From: Chryseobacterium nakagawai
Lineage (GTDB): Bacteria; Bacteroidota; Bacteroidia; Flavobacteriales; Weeksellaceae
Direction of reading: 5' to 3'
DNA: 64,000 nucleotides
Assembly (NCBI RefSeq): GCF_900637665.1
Contig: NZ_LR134386.1
Coordinates: 3,154,501-3,218,500, forward strand
Shown in pieces: positions 20,230 to 29,780 of the stretch. Positions within the stretch are counted from its first letter, which is position 1; the number at the start of each line of letters is the position of its first letter. Under the pieces are notes generated by a model. That model had not been told where the DNA came from. It ran no database searches and saw nothing but the letters and a program-made list of their open reading frames with translations. Both the position numbers and the translations under genes were made by a program.

Positions 20230-21267
20230 ATGAGTAATGTTTACGATAATATTCTTGGCCTAATAGGACATACTCCTATGGTGAAGCTAAATACTGTTAC
20301 AAAAGATATTCCAGCAACCGTTTATGCCAAGTTAGAATCATATAATCCTGGACATTCCACCAAAGACCGAATCGCACTTCATATTATTGAGAACGCAGAG
20401 AAAAGAGGCTTATTGAAAGAAGATTCTGTAGTTGTAGAAACTACATCCGGAAATACTGGGTTTTCTATTGCAATGGTATGTATCATTAAGGGATATAAAT
20501 GTATTCTTGCGGTAAGTGATAAAACCAAACCGGAAAAAATCGCTTATCTTAAGGCTTTAGGAGCTACGGTTTATATATGTCCTGCCAACGTAGCGGCGGA
20601 TGATCCGAGATCTTATTATGAAGTAGCGAAAAGAATCGCTTTGGAAACTCCCAATTCTATTTACATCAATCAGTACTTTAATGAACTGAATATTGATGCC
20701 CATTACCAGACCACAGGTCCTGAAATCTGGGAACAGACAGAAGGTAAGATCACTCACCTTTTTGCCTGTACCGGTACAGGAGGTACGTTATCTGGTTCAG
20801 CAAAGTTTTTGAAGGAGAAAAACCCGGATATTAAAATTATTGGGGTGGATGCAGATGGTTCTATATTAAAAAGCTATCACGAGACGGGTGAGATTCACAA
20901 GGAAGATGTACATCCTTATCAAATTGAGGGAATGGGGAAAAATTTAATCCCTGCCGCTCTTCTTTTCGATAAGGTAGATGAGTTTGTAAGGGTAAATGAT
21001 GAGATGTCTGCCTACAGAACCCGTGAAATTGCTTTGAAGGAAGCTATTATGGGAGGGTATACGACAGGAGCTGTAACGCAGGGACTGATACAATATGCAA
21101 AGTCTCATGAATTAACCGAAAATGATATGGTTGTATTAATCTACCCTGACCACGGTTCAAGATACATCACTAAAGTATATAGTGATAAATGGATGGCCGA
21201 ACAGGGATTTGTTAATAACTGTGTCCACAATTATGACGAAGTCTTTAAGACTGAGTTTATCAAATAG
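20230..21267 (+). CDS. Cysteate synthase-like PLP enzyme (CysK/CBS family)
   Basis: A fold-type II PLP enzyme of 345 residues. The PLP lysine is Lys45 in NPGHSTKDR, where ordinary cysteine synthases usually read GGSVKDR. The substrate-binding loop TSGNTG is at 72-77 and the phosphate-binding glycine loop CTGTGGTLSG near 180. The next gene is a serine palmitoyltransferase-like acyl-CoA condensing enzyme. This pairing is the arrangement known for capnine/sulfobacin synthesis in Capnocytophaga, Flavobacterium and Chryseobacterium, where the first enzyme makes cysteate from a serine derivative and sulfite. A plain cysteine or cystathionine synthase role is the alternative. Family is certain, cysteate specificity inferred. 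Confidence 0.8.
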   Translation: MSNVYDNILGLIGHTPMVKLNTVTKDIPATVYAKLESYNPGHSTKDRIALHIIENAEKRGLLKEDSVVVETTSGNTGFSIAMVCIIKGYKCILAVSDKTKPEKIAYLKALGATVYICPANVAADDPRSYYEVAKRIALETPNSIYINQYFNELNIDAHYQTTGPEIWEQTEGKITHLFACTGTGGTLSGSAKFLKEKNPDIKIIGVDADGSILKSYHETGEIHKEDVHPYQIEGMGKNLIPAALLFDKVDEFVRVNDEMSAYRTREIALKEAIMGGYTTGAVTQGLIQYAKSHELTENDMVVLIYPDHGSRYITKVYSDKWMAEQGFVNNCVHNYDEVFKTEFIK

Positions 21268-21292
21268 TAATAAATAAAATCACGATACAAAT

Positions 21293-21328
21293 AAAGCCTT
21301 TTGCGTGTTCTACAAAAAAGGCTTTTTT
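21293..21328 (+). terminator. Hairpin with T-run between the two PLP genes
   Basis: Stem AAAGCCTTTT/AAAAAGGCTTTTT with an 11-base loop. It could terminate or attenuate transcription before the acyltransferase gene, allowing unequal expression of the pair. Confidence 0.65.
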
Positions 21329-21347
21329 ACTTAAAAATTACGATACA

Positions 21348-22622
21348 ATGTTGGATATTTTTGAAAGGATAAAAGAAAATCCAGGACCTCTTGGACAATT
21401 TGCAGATTACGGAGAAGGCTATTTTATTTTCCCAAGATTAGAGGGACCTATCGGCCCGAGAATGCAATTTCAGGGTAGAGAAGTAATTTTCTGGAGTGCC
21501 AATGATTATTTAGGATTGTGTAATCATCCTGAAGTAATTGAAGCAGATGCCAAGGCGGCTGCAGAATATGGAATGTTCTATCCAATGGGAGCAAGAGCGA
21601 TGTCTGGAGAAACAGATCAGCACCTTCAATTGGAAAGAGAATTGGCAGACTTCGTACAAAAAGAATCAGCATATTTATTAAATTTCGGTTACCAGGGAAT
21701 GGTTTCTACCATTGATGCTTTGGTAAGCAGAAATGACGTTATTGTTTATGATATGGATTCTCATGCCTGCATCGTGGATGGAGTAAGACTTCATGCTGGT
21801 AAAAGATTTACCTACAAGCACAACGATATGGAAAGTCTTGAGAAAAACCTTCAGAGAGCTACCAAAGTAGCAGAAGAAACAGGAGGAGGAATCCTTGTGA
21901 TCACTGAAGGGGTTTTCGGAATGAGAGGCCAGCAGGGAAAAATTAAAGAAATTTGCGAACTTAAATCAAAATACCAGTTCAGGCTTTTAGTAGATGATGC
22001 TCACGGTTTCGGAACACTAGGTAAAACGGGTGCCGGAGTAGGTGAAGAGCAAGACTGTAATGATCAGATAGACGTATATTTCTCTACTTTTGCAAAATCA
22101 ATGGCTGGTTTCGGAGCATTCCTTGCGGGTGACAAAGAAATCATCAGATACCTGAAGTTTAACCTAAGATCACAAATCTTTGCAAAATCTCTTACGATGC
22201 CAATGGTAATCGGAGGATTGAAAAGATTAGAGCTATTGAGATCGAGACCAGAAATCAAAGCTAAACTTTGGGAAAATGTAGAAAAATTACAGAGCGGATT
22301 AAAAGAAAGAGGATTCAACATCGGAGATACGAATACTTGTGTTACTCCGGTAATGATGCAGGGAACTCCTGTAGAAGCTACTCTATTGGTAAAAGATCTT
22401 AGAGAGAATTACGGGATCTTTACTTCAGTAGTAGTCTATCCGGTAATTCCTAAGGGAATGATTCTTTTAAGACTGATTCCTACCGCTTCTCATACGGATT
22501 CAGAAATTAATGAAACTCTGGCCGCGTTTGAAGCGATTCACGATAAACTAGTAAGTGGTTACTATAAAGAGCAGGAACAATTATTACTGCAGGAACAGGG
22601 ATTAAGTTTTAAACCGATCTAA
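21348..22622 (+). CDS. Cysteate fatty acyltransferase-like alpha-oxoamine synthase
   Basis: A fold-type I PLP enzyme of 424 residues in the alpha-oxoamine synthase family (serine palmitoyltransferase, 2-amino-3-ketobutyrate CoA ligase, BioF). The PLP lysine is Lys250 in STFAKSMAG, and the ring-binding Asp is in LLVDDAHGFGTLG (about 213-225). NDYLGLCNHPEVIEA near residue 52 and GARAMSGETDQHLQLE near 81-96 are family motifs. With the cysteate synthase-like gene before it, the likely reaction is condensation of cysteate with a branched fatty acyl-CoA or acyl-ACP to 3-ketocapnine, the sulfonolipid base. Serine palmitoyltransferase activity is the main alternative. Confidence 0.8.
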   Translation: MLDIFERIKENPGPLGQFADYGEGYFIFPRLEGPIGPRMQFQGREVIFWSANDYLGLCNHPEVIEADAKAAAEYGMFYPMGARAMSGETDQHLQLERELADFVQKESAYLLNFGYQGMVSTIDALVSRNDVIVYDMDSHACIVDGVRLHAGKRFTYKHNDMESLEKNLQRATKVAEETGGGILVITEGVFGMRGQQGKIKEICELKSKYQFRLLVDDAHGFGTLGKTGAGVGEEQDCNDQIDVYFSTFAKSMAGFGAFLAGDKEIIRYLKFNLRSQIFAKSLTMPMVIGGLKRLELLRSRPEIKAKLWENVEKLQSGLKERGFNIGDTNTCVTPVMMQGTPVEATLLVKDLRENYGIFTSVVVYPVIPKGMILLRLIPTASHTDSEINETLAAFEAIHDKLVSGYYKEQEQLLLQEQGLSFKPI

Positions 22623-22638
22623 TCTTTAACAAAATAAT

Positions 22639-22669
22639 AAAAAACCACTGATTGATTCAGTGGTTTTTT
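22639..22669 (+). terminator. Terminator of the acyltransferase gene
   Basis: Stem AAAACCACTGA/TTCAGTGGTTTT with a short loop and a T-run, 17 bases after the stop. Confidence 0.9.
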
Positions 22670-22693
22670 GTTTTAAAAACTATACACTATAAA

Positions 22694-23578
22694 ATGCAAA
22701 TAAAACTTAGGGGTTATTTATTGGGTGTTTTGTCGGCGGTTTCATATGGATTGATTCCGATTTTTATCCTACCGATCAAGCATGCTCATTTTTCCATGGA
22801 TATTACACTGTTTTACAGGTTTTTCTTTTCAGCCATAATGGTGGGTGGATATCTCATTTATTCCAAACAAAATTTCAGAATCAATAAAAAGGAAACCTTA
22901 ATATTAGCCATTCTGGGAGTATGCTATGCTCTTTCCTCTGAATTTCTGTTTATAGGATATGATTTTCTTACCCCGGGAATTGCTTCTACAGTTTTATTTA
23001 TTTATCCCGTGATTGTAGCATTGATTATGTTTTTCTTTTATAAAGAGAAACTCACCAAATTGTCTATTGCTTCATTATTTCTTGCCTTTGCCGGAGTCAT
23101 TGTTTTATGCCTGAAAGGAAATGGCTTTGAAATCAATTTTGCAGGATTGGGAATCGTTATGCTGAGTTCATTGTTTTATGCCCTTTATATGGTGATCGTC
23201 AATAAATCAAAACTGAAAGTTTCCGGGTTTAAACTTACCTTCTACTCGATGCTTTTTACGTCTGTATTTTTTATGAGCAAGTCTGTTATTGCACATCAAT
23301 CATTTGCGATCCCTTCAATGACAGTTTTTGTTAACTTTCTTATTTTTGCATTCCTTACTACCGTTATTTCCAGTTTATGTCTGGTGTATGCTATTAAGAG
23401 CATTGGTTCTACTCCGGTTGCTATTTTAGGTGCATTGGAACCCGTTGTTGCTGTAATGGTAAGTGTCTTTATGTTTAATGAAAAGTTTACCACCAACTTA
23501 CTGATTGGGATCACGCTTATTTTAATGGGCGTAATACTGAATGTTATTTCTGACCGAAAGAGCTCAGTTCATACCTAA
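22694..23578 (+). CDS. EamA family (DMT) transporter
   Basis: A drug/metabolite transporter superfamily permease of 294 residues with about ten hydrophobic helices in two EamA repeats (about 1-140 and 150-290). The second repeat ends with the typical SIGSTPVAILGALEPVVAVM segment. The start at 22694 is chosen because an in-frame TTG at 22652 lies inside the preceding terminator. The substrate is unknown; the family exports amino acids, nucleotides and other metabolites. Confidence 0.88.
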   Translation: MQIKLRGYLLGVLSAVSYGLIPIFILPIKHAHFSMDITLFYRFFFSAIMVGGYLIYSKQNFRINKKETLILAILGVCYALSSEFLFIGYDFLTPGIASTVLFIYPVIVALIMFFFYKEKLTKLSIASLFLAFAGVIVLCLKGNGFEINFAGLGIVMLSSLFYALYMVIVNKSKLKVSGFKLTFYSMLFTSVFFMSKSVIAHQSFAIPSMTVFVNFLIFAFLTTVISSLCLVYAIKSIGSTPVAILGALEPVVAVMVSVFMFNEKFTTNLLIGITLILMGVILNVISDRKSSVHT

Positions 23579-23605
23579 AGAGTTTAAAGTAATTTATAAA
23601 AATGG

Positions 23606-23636
23606 CCCCGGAGAATAGAAATTCTTCGGGGTTTGT
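23606..23636 (+). terminator. Probable terminator of the EamA gene
   Basis: Stem CCCCGGAGAAT/ATTCTTCGGGG (one G-T pair) with an AGAA loop; the following T-run is broken by G. Confidence 0.65.
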
Positions 23637-23769
23637 ATTTTGTAGGATAGAAATTCCCTTTGGTAGGGTTAATGAAAGTTATGATAAACAACTTAAAAAA
23701 AGTGAAAAGAAATCTGATAGCCTCTTATGACCTTCATAACACCCCTCATTCAGCATCAAGCTTCAGTCA

Positions 23770-25509
23770 TCATTTTCCGAATATTTTTTTGAAAAAGCCT
23801 CCGGAATTATTACGCTTATTTTCTGCTTCGGCCGTTTTCAGATTATCTTCTGCTATAGGTGAATGATTGTACTGTAAAGACAATTTCAGATTTTCTGCTG
23901 CTTCAACATATTGAGCTAAATCTAACTGTGCTGTTCCTAAATGTTCATAAATCTCTGCTATAATATCTGCGGTTACGCCTGCTTCCTGTTGGGGTAAAGT
24001 CTGGAGTGCCTGCAAGGCATATTCTACCGTTTTTTCATTTTCCTGCAAGTGATATCCGCAATGAACTGCCCAATAATAACACCAAAAATCTTCATTTCCT
24101 AAGGCTATACTCTGTTCAAAACTTTCAAATGCCGTTGTTTCATCCCGAAGCTTCGCAACATGAATATACCCCATATTGTATAAAGCCACCTGTGCAGATC
24201 TTATCTTATTTTGTTCTGACGCAAAATGTATAGCATACTGCAAACATTCCAGCGCTTTTTCATAGTTTTCTTCTTCTAAAAAAATATTGGAACGGCTGAT
24301 TAATATACTTGGATTGTCCGGCATTTCCTCCAAAATACGATCAGCTTCTTTTGAAGCCATAGCTGGATCTGGTTGTATTCCAGTCTTTTCTTCAATTTTT
24401 GATTTATGGATATAAAAATTGGTAAAGCATCGTACAATTTCCGGATGGGTCAGTAAAGGATCTGTCATATCTAATTCATGATAACTTTCCAACCCTGCAT
24501 TAATCCATTCCATAGCAGACGTATCATCTTTCAATTCCATATAACTGTAACAAAGCTGGTCTATACTATTAAAGTAGGTTATAGAATCCATGTCATTTAT
24601 AAAATCCTCCATGAACTGTTCTCCATCTGCTATAGCTTCTTTGAGATATCCTGCTTCTAAGTAGGCATTAAATCTATTCTGGAGAATGTACATGAAATAA
24701 CTGAATTTCATCCCTTCTGTAGCCACAACAATAGCTTCGTCATATTTTTCCTGATTGATAAATTCTGCTGCTAAATTATTACAGCACATCGCAAAGGTAT
24801 GAGGATCTTCATTATAGGAATTGCCGTTTCTTTCAACCAACGTTTTATGATAAAGATCATAAGCTACAGTATAACAGTCTCTTTTCAATTGGGTAAGCCT
24901 CTCCTTTTCAAATTCAGACATTTGAGGATATTGGTTGAGAATTTTATTAATTTCGACGCCTGCGTTATAGGCTTCCATGGCTTCGGAAGTTTCAGGATTT
25001 ATATCCAATAACAGAAAATCAGGAGTAGTATTTTCTTTATTATTAATGGTAAATAGTCTCACCTGTAAAGTTGGTGACGGAGTTAAAGATAACGCTTTTT
25101 CATAATAAGGAACCGCTGCATTCCATTGATTCAGCCAATAGAAAGCAGAACCTGCATGGCGATGGCACCAAGGGTGGTTTGGGCTGATACTGATTCCCTG
25201 TTTGCTCCATTCTATACACTGAAGAAGGGACTTTTCACGGTTACTCGTAAATATTTCATAATGATCCAGAGCAATGAGTCCTAATATGGCGCAAAGATCA
25301 GAATCAGGAGAAGTTTCATTTAAAGAATTTGCCCAAAGGTAGATTTCCTTGAGCTCTTCTCTATTATCCGGAAGAGCATGCCCTTTTATCCAGTTTTTAG
25401 CAGCAACAGCATAGTTTTTCTGACGGAATGCTTCAATGGCTTCCTGATGTAATGTATTCACGGTTTTATCTTTAGATTTATATATTCTTTTCTTCCAGAT
25501 ACTCTTCAT
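23770..25509 (-). CDS. TPR repeat protein
   Basis: A 579-residue cytoplasmic protein made mostly of helical tetratricopeptide repeats, for example NPSILISRSNIFLEEENYE and CYYWAVHCGYHLQENEKTV. The N-terminus resembles a degenerate TPR (ALEAF-like, with IKGHALPDN). It ends in a basic tail (GGFFKKIFGK). No catalytic motif. The ATG at 25509 overlaps the upstream gene by 32 bases; a GTG at 25461, 17 bases past that gene's stop, is an equally good start and removes a Lys-rich leader that looks like off-frame sequence. It is co-directional and probably coupled with the beta-helix-like gene upstream. Role unknown. Confidence 0.75.
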   Translation of the reverse strand: MKSIWKKRIYKSKDKTVNTLHQEAIEAFRQKNYAVAAKNWIKGHALPDNREELKEIYLWANSLNETSPDSDLCAILGLIALDHYEIFTSNREKSLLQCIEWSKQGISISPNHPWCHRHAGSAFYWLNQWNAAVPYYEKALSLTPSPTLQVRLFTINNKENTTPDFLLLDINPETSEAMEAYNAGVEINKILNQYPQMSEFEKERLTQLKRDCYTVAYDLYHKTLVERNGNSYNEDPHTFAMCCNNLAAEFINQEKYDEAIVVATEGMKFSYFMYILQNRFNAYLEAGYLKEAIADGEQFMEDFINDMDSITYFNSIDQLCYSYMELKDDTSAMEWINAGLESYHELDMTDPLLTHPEIVRCFTNFYIHKSKIEEKTGIQPDPAMASKEADRILEEMPDNPSILISRSNIFLEEENYEKALECLQYAIHFASEQNKIRSAQVALYNMGYIHVAKLRDETTAFESFEQSIALGNEDFWCYYWAVHCGYHLQENEKTVEYALQALQTLPQQEAGVTADIIAEIYEHLGTAQLDLAQYVEAAENLKLSLQYNHSPIAEDNLKTAEAENKRNNSGGFFKKIFGK

Positions 25510-27037
25510 TCATTGCTGTAAAAGCTTTTTCTATTTTAGGATACCATTCTAAAGATTCTCTAAAGAGCTCCCAATCGTAAAGAAATACTTTAAACACTTC
25601 TCCGTCACCTGAGTAACTGTCATCTGCAAGTCCTTCCTGGCTTGAAGCATAAAAAAGGTTACATTTTTCAGGAGCATCGAGTTCATCCGGACGGAAACAA
25701 TAAGTTCTCAGATCAAAAATATCACCTTCCCTCTCCTTTCCAATATCTATACTTCCTACTAATCCTCTTTCACCATGTCTACGCATCAGGAAGCAATAGC
25801 CATTATACCAAAAATTATTTTTATCCGCATCCTTATAGTCATTGTACTTTTCGTGTACCATAGCAAGATTCAGATAACTTAGAATCGCTGAGGGCCTAAC
25901 GGTGTCCAAGAATTTACTATAGAAGTAAGCACCACACTCAGCTCTTGTGAGAAGATTCTTCCATAAAATGTCTAATTGAGTACAATAATTGATGGAAGTT
26001 ACCGGATGAAAAATATCTATAAATGAAGTTTCTTCATTTTCACGATATACTGCAGACAGTGCTTCCTTACTATTTTCATCCTGTATGGTACAGATGAAAA
26101 AAATAAAACCTGATGGATGGGTAAACATTACATGAGCCTGACCATCTTCTGTATCAGGATGTAACTGCACTTCATACTCTTCAAAAGTATAATACTGATA
26201 TTCTTCCTTATGCAATTTCACAATACCCATCAACTTATGAAAGTTATTCAGCTGAAGTAGAAAAGAGGATAAGTCATTAAATCTTGTATTTTCAAAATAC
26301 TTTGGAATAGAAGCGAGTTCCATAGCTTTTTCTTCTTCTCTTGAAAGGATTTGGATATTCTGATTTACAATTGAATGGTTTTCTTCCAACATTTTAATGG
26401 CTGTAGAGCGGGAAAGCCATGCATGCCAGGTAAAAAGATCATCTTCCTCTACTTCCTCTTCTGTATATAAAATTTCTTCAGGAAAAACAGCTTCAGGAAA
26501 TGTACGATCGAAAATCCCATCTTCTTCCTCTTCGTCACAAAGGAAAAATTCAGCGTCGATCCGTTCTTTTTTATAATCATAATGATAGCCTTCCGTCGCA
26601 ACAAATACCTTGGCTTTGGTTTCTCCTTTTACAATAAGGTCTCCATGATTATAGTCACCCCAGAAACATTCTCTGACATTCAGATTTCCGGCAATATATA
26701 ACTCCTGACCACCAACAATCACATTATCTGCTTCAAGATTTCCTAATACACAAAGACAAATAGAACCATCTGGCTCATGATTATAAATATTTTTTGCTAT
26801 AAGGTTTCCTTCAATAAAAATAGCAAGACAACTTTCCTGATCTATTTCAAATTGATTTTCTATGGTTGTAAAAATAGAGAAAGGATCATCCAAGTTCAGA
26901 TTCTTTACTTCCACGTCATGTTCTATATAAATTAGCCAGGCATCATCAAATTCTCCGGCACGTTTTTCATTGCGCCAATACAGCCAACTATCTTTTGGAA
27001 ATTTATGCTTAATATTTTTAAACTGCAGATACCTCAT
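25478..27037 (-). CDS. Large protein with polymer-forming (beta-helix-like) repeats
   Basis: Not a named family to me. The 519-residue protein has, at about residues 70-150, short repeating strands of the form FIEGNLIAKNI, CVLGNLEADNVIV, LYIAGNLNVREC and GDLIVKGETKAKV, spaced as in bactofilin-like or polymer-forming beta-helices. A very acidic stretch (DEEEED) near 175-180 precedes a long globular part with several aromatic residues. No signal peptide, so cytoplasmic. A decayed gene at 31040-31782 encodes the same kind of repeat. The TPR gene follows with overlap, suggesting the two products work together. Confidence 0.65.
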   Translation of the reverse strand: MRYLQFKNIKHKFPKDSWLYWRNEKRAGEFDDAWLIYIEHDVEVKNLNLDDPFSIFTTIENQFEIDQESCLAIFIEGNLIAKNIYNHEPDGSICLCVLGNLEADNVIVGGQELYIAGNLNVRECFWGDYNHGDLIVKGETKAKVFVATEGYHYDYKKERIDAEFFLCDEEEEDGIFDRTFPEAVFPEEILYTEEEVEEDDLFTWHAWLSRSTAIKMLEENHSIVNQNIQILSREEEKAMELASIPKYFENTRFNDLSSFLLQLNNFHKLMGIVKLHKEEYQYYTFEEYEVQLHPDTEDGQAHVMFTHPSGFIFFICTIQDENSKEALSAVYRENEETSFIDIFHPVTSINYCTQLDILWKNLLTRAECGAYFYSKFLDTVRPSAILSYLNLAMVHEKYNDYKDADKNNFWYNGYCFLMRRHGERGLVGSIDIGKEREGDIFDLRTYCFRPDELDAPEKCNLFYASSQEGLADDSYSGDGEVFKVFLYDWELFRESLEWYPKIEKAFTAMNEEYLEEKNI

Positions 27038-27092
27038 TTCAGAAATTTTAATGCATTGAATATATTGTGTTTTTTTTCATCATTTGTGAGGC

Positions 27093-27554
27093 TTAATGTT
27101 CTATTTTCAACCCATCAATAGTAATAATATTACAGCTTAAATTCATGAACATCCCACTGTACTCTCCCATCGCCTGATCGTTCATAATATCCATTGTGGC
27201 CGATTGAAAATCAATTTTTCGGGAAGGTAATTTCCCATAAGTATCTGTTACTGTAATCTGACCGTCCAAACCTGCTTTGTTTTGGATAAATGCTCTTAAA
27301 AAAGGAATATCCTGTTTTTCAAAATCCAATGATATATAAAATGCTTTAGTCTCCCCTGATTTATTATTCTCAGGGGTTAATAAAGTTCTGTTATAGGATA
27401 TGGTATAGGATTTAATAACAGAAACAATCTGATTTTTTCCATCTTTCACAGATACTTGAATTTTCATCCGCTTTTCATCTGTTTGTTGAGAGAATAGTAT
27501 GTTAGCCGAGAAAAATAAGATAAGGAAAGTCAGGAATTTATATATAGTTTTCAT
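27093..27554 (-). CDS. Small secreted protein, possibly Hcp/TssD-like
   Basis: A 153-residue protein with a clear signal peptide (ending near NILFSQ). The mature part is beta-rich, with the order of strands and one helix (DIPFLRAFIQNK) followed by GQITVTDTYGKLPSRKIDFQ. This recalls Bacteroidetes TssD/Hcp tube proteins, but the similarity is only a pattern match and real tube proteins lack signal peptides. It lies 55 bases upstream of the beta-helix-like gene on the same strand. A simple periplasmic protein of unknown function is equally possible. Confidence 0.5.
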   Translation of the reverse strand: MKTIYKFLTFLILFFSANILFSQQTDEKRMKIQVSVKDGKNQIVSVIKSYTISYNRTLLTPENNKSGETKAFYISLDFEKQDIPFLRAFIQNKAGLDGQITVTDTYGKLPSRKIDFQSATMDIMNDQAMGEYSGMFMNLSCNIITIDGLKIEH

Positions 27555-27770
27555 GGTTTACTGCATTATATTTTATGCAAGATTAAAGATTTGGATGTCC
27601 TTTTGCGAGCATCAATTGGTATTTGTATATTTTGAATTGGTATTTGGTAAAAAACCTGTTATAACGGGCTTAATTTATTTCAATTTCACTCTTAAAATCA
27701 GCATTTTAAACCTATCGTTATTTTGTTAATCCTTCCACAATTTATAATTTAGCCCAACGTATCAATTAAG

Positions 27771-29777
27771 ATGATCACAAAAAACGACATAACCCAACTT
27801 TTATTTTTTTTCCTATTTTGCTGGATTTCTCTGAGTACTATAAAAGCTCAGCAGATATCGTCTATAGAACATGAGGCCAGTACAGGCTATTCTAAAAGGT
27901 TTATTGATTCATCAGCAAGCCTCAAAATGCAGATGGCAGCTCTTCAAGTTTCTCAAAAAACAGGAAATAAAGAAGATGAAGCAATTTGTAGTGCGTATCT
28001 TGCTTTAACCCATAAACGTCTTCTTCATCTCAAGGAATTTACAAAATACACAGAAAGATCCTATGATATTGCCAAGTCTTTAAAAAGTGATCGAGCAAAC
28101 GCTTTTGCTAATGCTGCGATGGGATATCTCAAATCATATACTGATGATAAGTCACAGGCTCTTACTTATTTTTTGAAGGCTTATGCTCTATTTAATACAA
28201 TGCAGAGCTATGACCAATCTGCTAAACTCGGTGCGGACATCTCTTACCTCTTTTCACCAGATTCTCCTGAAAAAGTTAAAAAATATGCTGATGAAGGACT
28301 TTCATTCGCGGAAAAATCTGGAAATCCTGAAAGTATTCTTCATGCAAGACTGGCGGTAGGAAATTATCTTTCTGATCTCATTGTTTCAGGAAACACCGAT
28401 CGTTGGCAGGATGCCATTTTGTTTTTTAAACAAACCATCACTTTTATAGAAAAAAATGAAGCCAAAATAGATAGCAAAAGTAATATCGGAATTGCCTATA
28501 TCAACCTTGCTGCTTTATATATGAATGGGCCTAAGCCCATTGATGAAAATTCATTTTTATCTGCATTGGAAAAAGCTTTAGCAATTGGAAAACAATATGG
28601 TATCAAAAGCGTATACAGGAGCTCTATGGGACTGCGCGGACAGTTTTATGTAGCAAAAGGGGAATACAGAACCGCAGAAAATCTTTTTAAAGAAGGAATT
28701 ACCTATCAGCAAAGCCTTCCCTACAAAGACAATTATCTTTTGGCAGCATTTTATGAATGTCTGAAAAATATTGCAGCGGAAGAAAAGGATTACAAGGCCT
28801 ATCTTGAATATGATACATATTTTATTAAATATAACAAACTCAAATACGACGAATCAACCCAACAGATCCTTCAGAATGCTGATGCCAAATATGAATCGGA
28901 AAAGAAAATTGCTCGTATTCAACAACTGGAGCAGGAAAATAAGCTTCAGAAAAAGAATCAGTTATTAGGATATGGAATTTCTGCAGTTCTACTTATTGGA
29001 CTTGTCTTTATGTATCGGTCTTACTATTTCCGACAGCGTTATCATCAGAAAAGAGAAGATTTTCTTCAACAACAACAAACCAATAATGAACTTAAAATGG
29101 AACTTTTGGAAAAGGAAACATTGGAAAGCTTAGCGGAAAAACTATCTCTTGAAAGAAGACTGTTACAATCTCAGATGGATCCGCATTTCATCTTTAATGC
29201 ATTAGGAAATATCCAGGGAATGATTCTCAGAAAAGATACAGATCTTGCAGTATTGTATCTTGGAAAATTTGCCAAACTCAGTCGAAGAGTACTAGAACAA
29301 TCCCGAATGGAAACGATTACTCTTGAAGAAGAAATACATACTTTAGAAAACTATATTGAACTTCAGCAGCTTCGTTTAAATCAAAGCTTTAATTACCAGA
29401 TACAATGTGATGAATCTGTAGATCTCCAACTTCATATTCCGCCTCTTTTAATCCAGCCATTTGTTGAAAATGCAATTGAACACGGATTAAAACCTTTAGA
29501 AGCTTTCCAAAAAGGAATATTATTTATTAATTTTGAAGAAAAGCCGGAAGAAAATCTTCTGATCTGCACCATCAAAGATAATGGAATCGGACTCACCGCT
29601 TCCAGAAAACAGAAAACAGATGATTCTCATCGTTCTCTTTCCACTAAGATTACGGATGAGAGACTGCTTCTTATGCTTAAAGATAATTCAAGGGCAAAAC
29701 TTGAAGTTAGAGAGCTTACCATTGATAAGGATGGCCAATCAGGGTGTGCGGTGATATTATCTATTCCAATATTATAA
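27771..29777 (+). CDS. LytS/YehU-type sensor histidine kinase with TPR sensor region
   Basis: The sensor half of a two-component system, 668 residues. A signal peptide (to about IKAQQ) is followed by TPR-like helical repeats (about 40-370) that probably lie in the periplasm. A single membrane helix near 398-416 (GYGISAVLLIGLVFMY) leads to a coiled linker and the His_kinase domain. The phospho-accepting His472 lies in LLQSQMDPHFIFNALGNI, and the ATPase domain has IPPLLIQPFVENAIEHGLKP. This TPR-plus-LytS architecture is common in Bacteroidetes. The response-regulator gene starts 3 bases after its stop. The signal is unknown. Confidence 0.93.
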   Translation: MITKNDITQLLFFFLFCWISLSTIKAQQISSIEHEASTGYSKRFIDSSASLKMQMAALQVSQKTGNKEDEAICSAYLALTHKRLLHLKEFTKYTERSYDIAKSLKSDRANAFANAAMGYLKSYTDDKSQALTYFLKAYALFNTMQSYDQSAKLGADISYLFSPDSPEKVKKYADEGLSFAEKSGNPESILHARLAVGNYLSDLIVSGNTDRWQDAILFFKQTITFIEKNEAKIDSKSNIGIAYINLAALYMNGPKPIDENSFLSALEKALAIGKQYGIKSVYRSSMGLRGQFYVAKGEYRTAENLFKEGITYQQSLPYKDNYLLAAFYECLKNIAAEEKDYKAYLEYDTYFIKYNKLKYDESTQQILQNADAKYESEKKIARIQQLEQENKLQKKNQLLGYGISAVLLIGLVFMYRSYYFRQRYHQKREDFLQQQQTNNELKMELLEKETLESLAEKLSLERRLLQSQMDPHFIFNALGNIQGMILRKDTDLAVLYLGKFAKLSRRVLEQSRMETITLEEEIHTLENYIELQQLRLNQSFNYQIQCDESVDLQLHIPPLLIQPFVENAIEHGLKPLEAFQKGILFINFEEKPEENLLICTIKDNGIGLTASRKQKTDDSHRSLSTKITDERLLLMLKDNSRAKLEVRELTIDKDGQSGCAVILSIPIL

Positions 29778-29780
29778 CAT

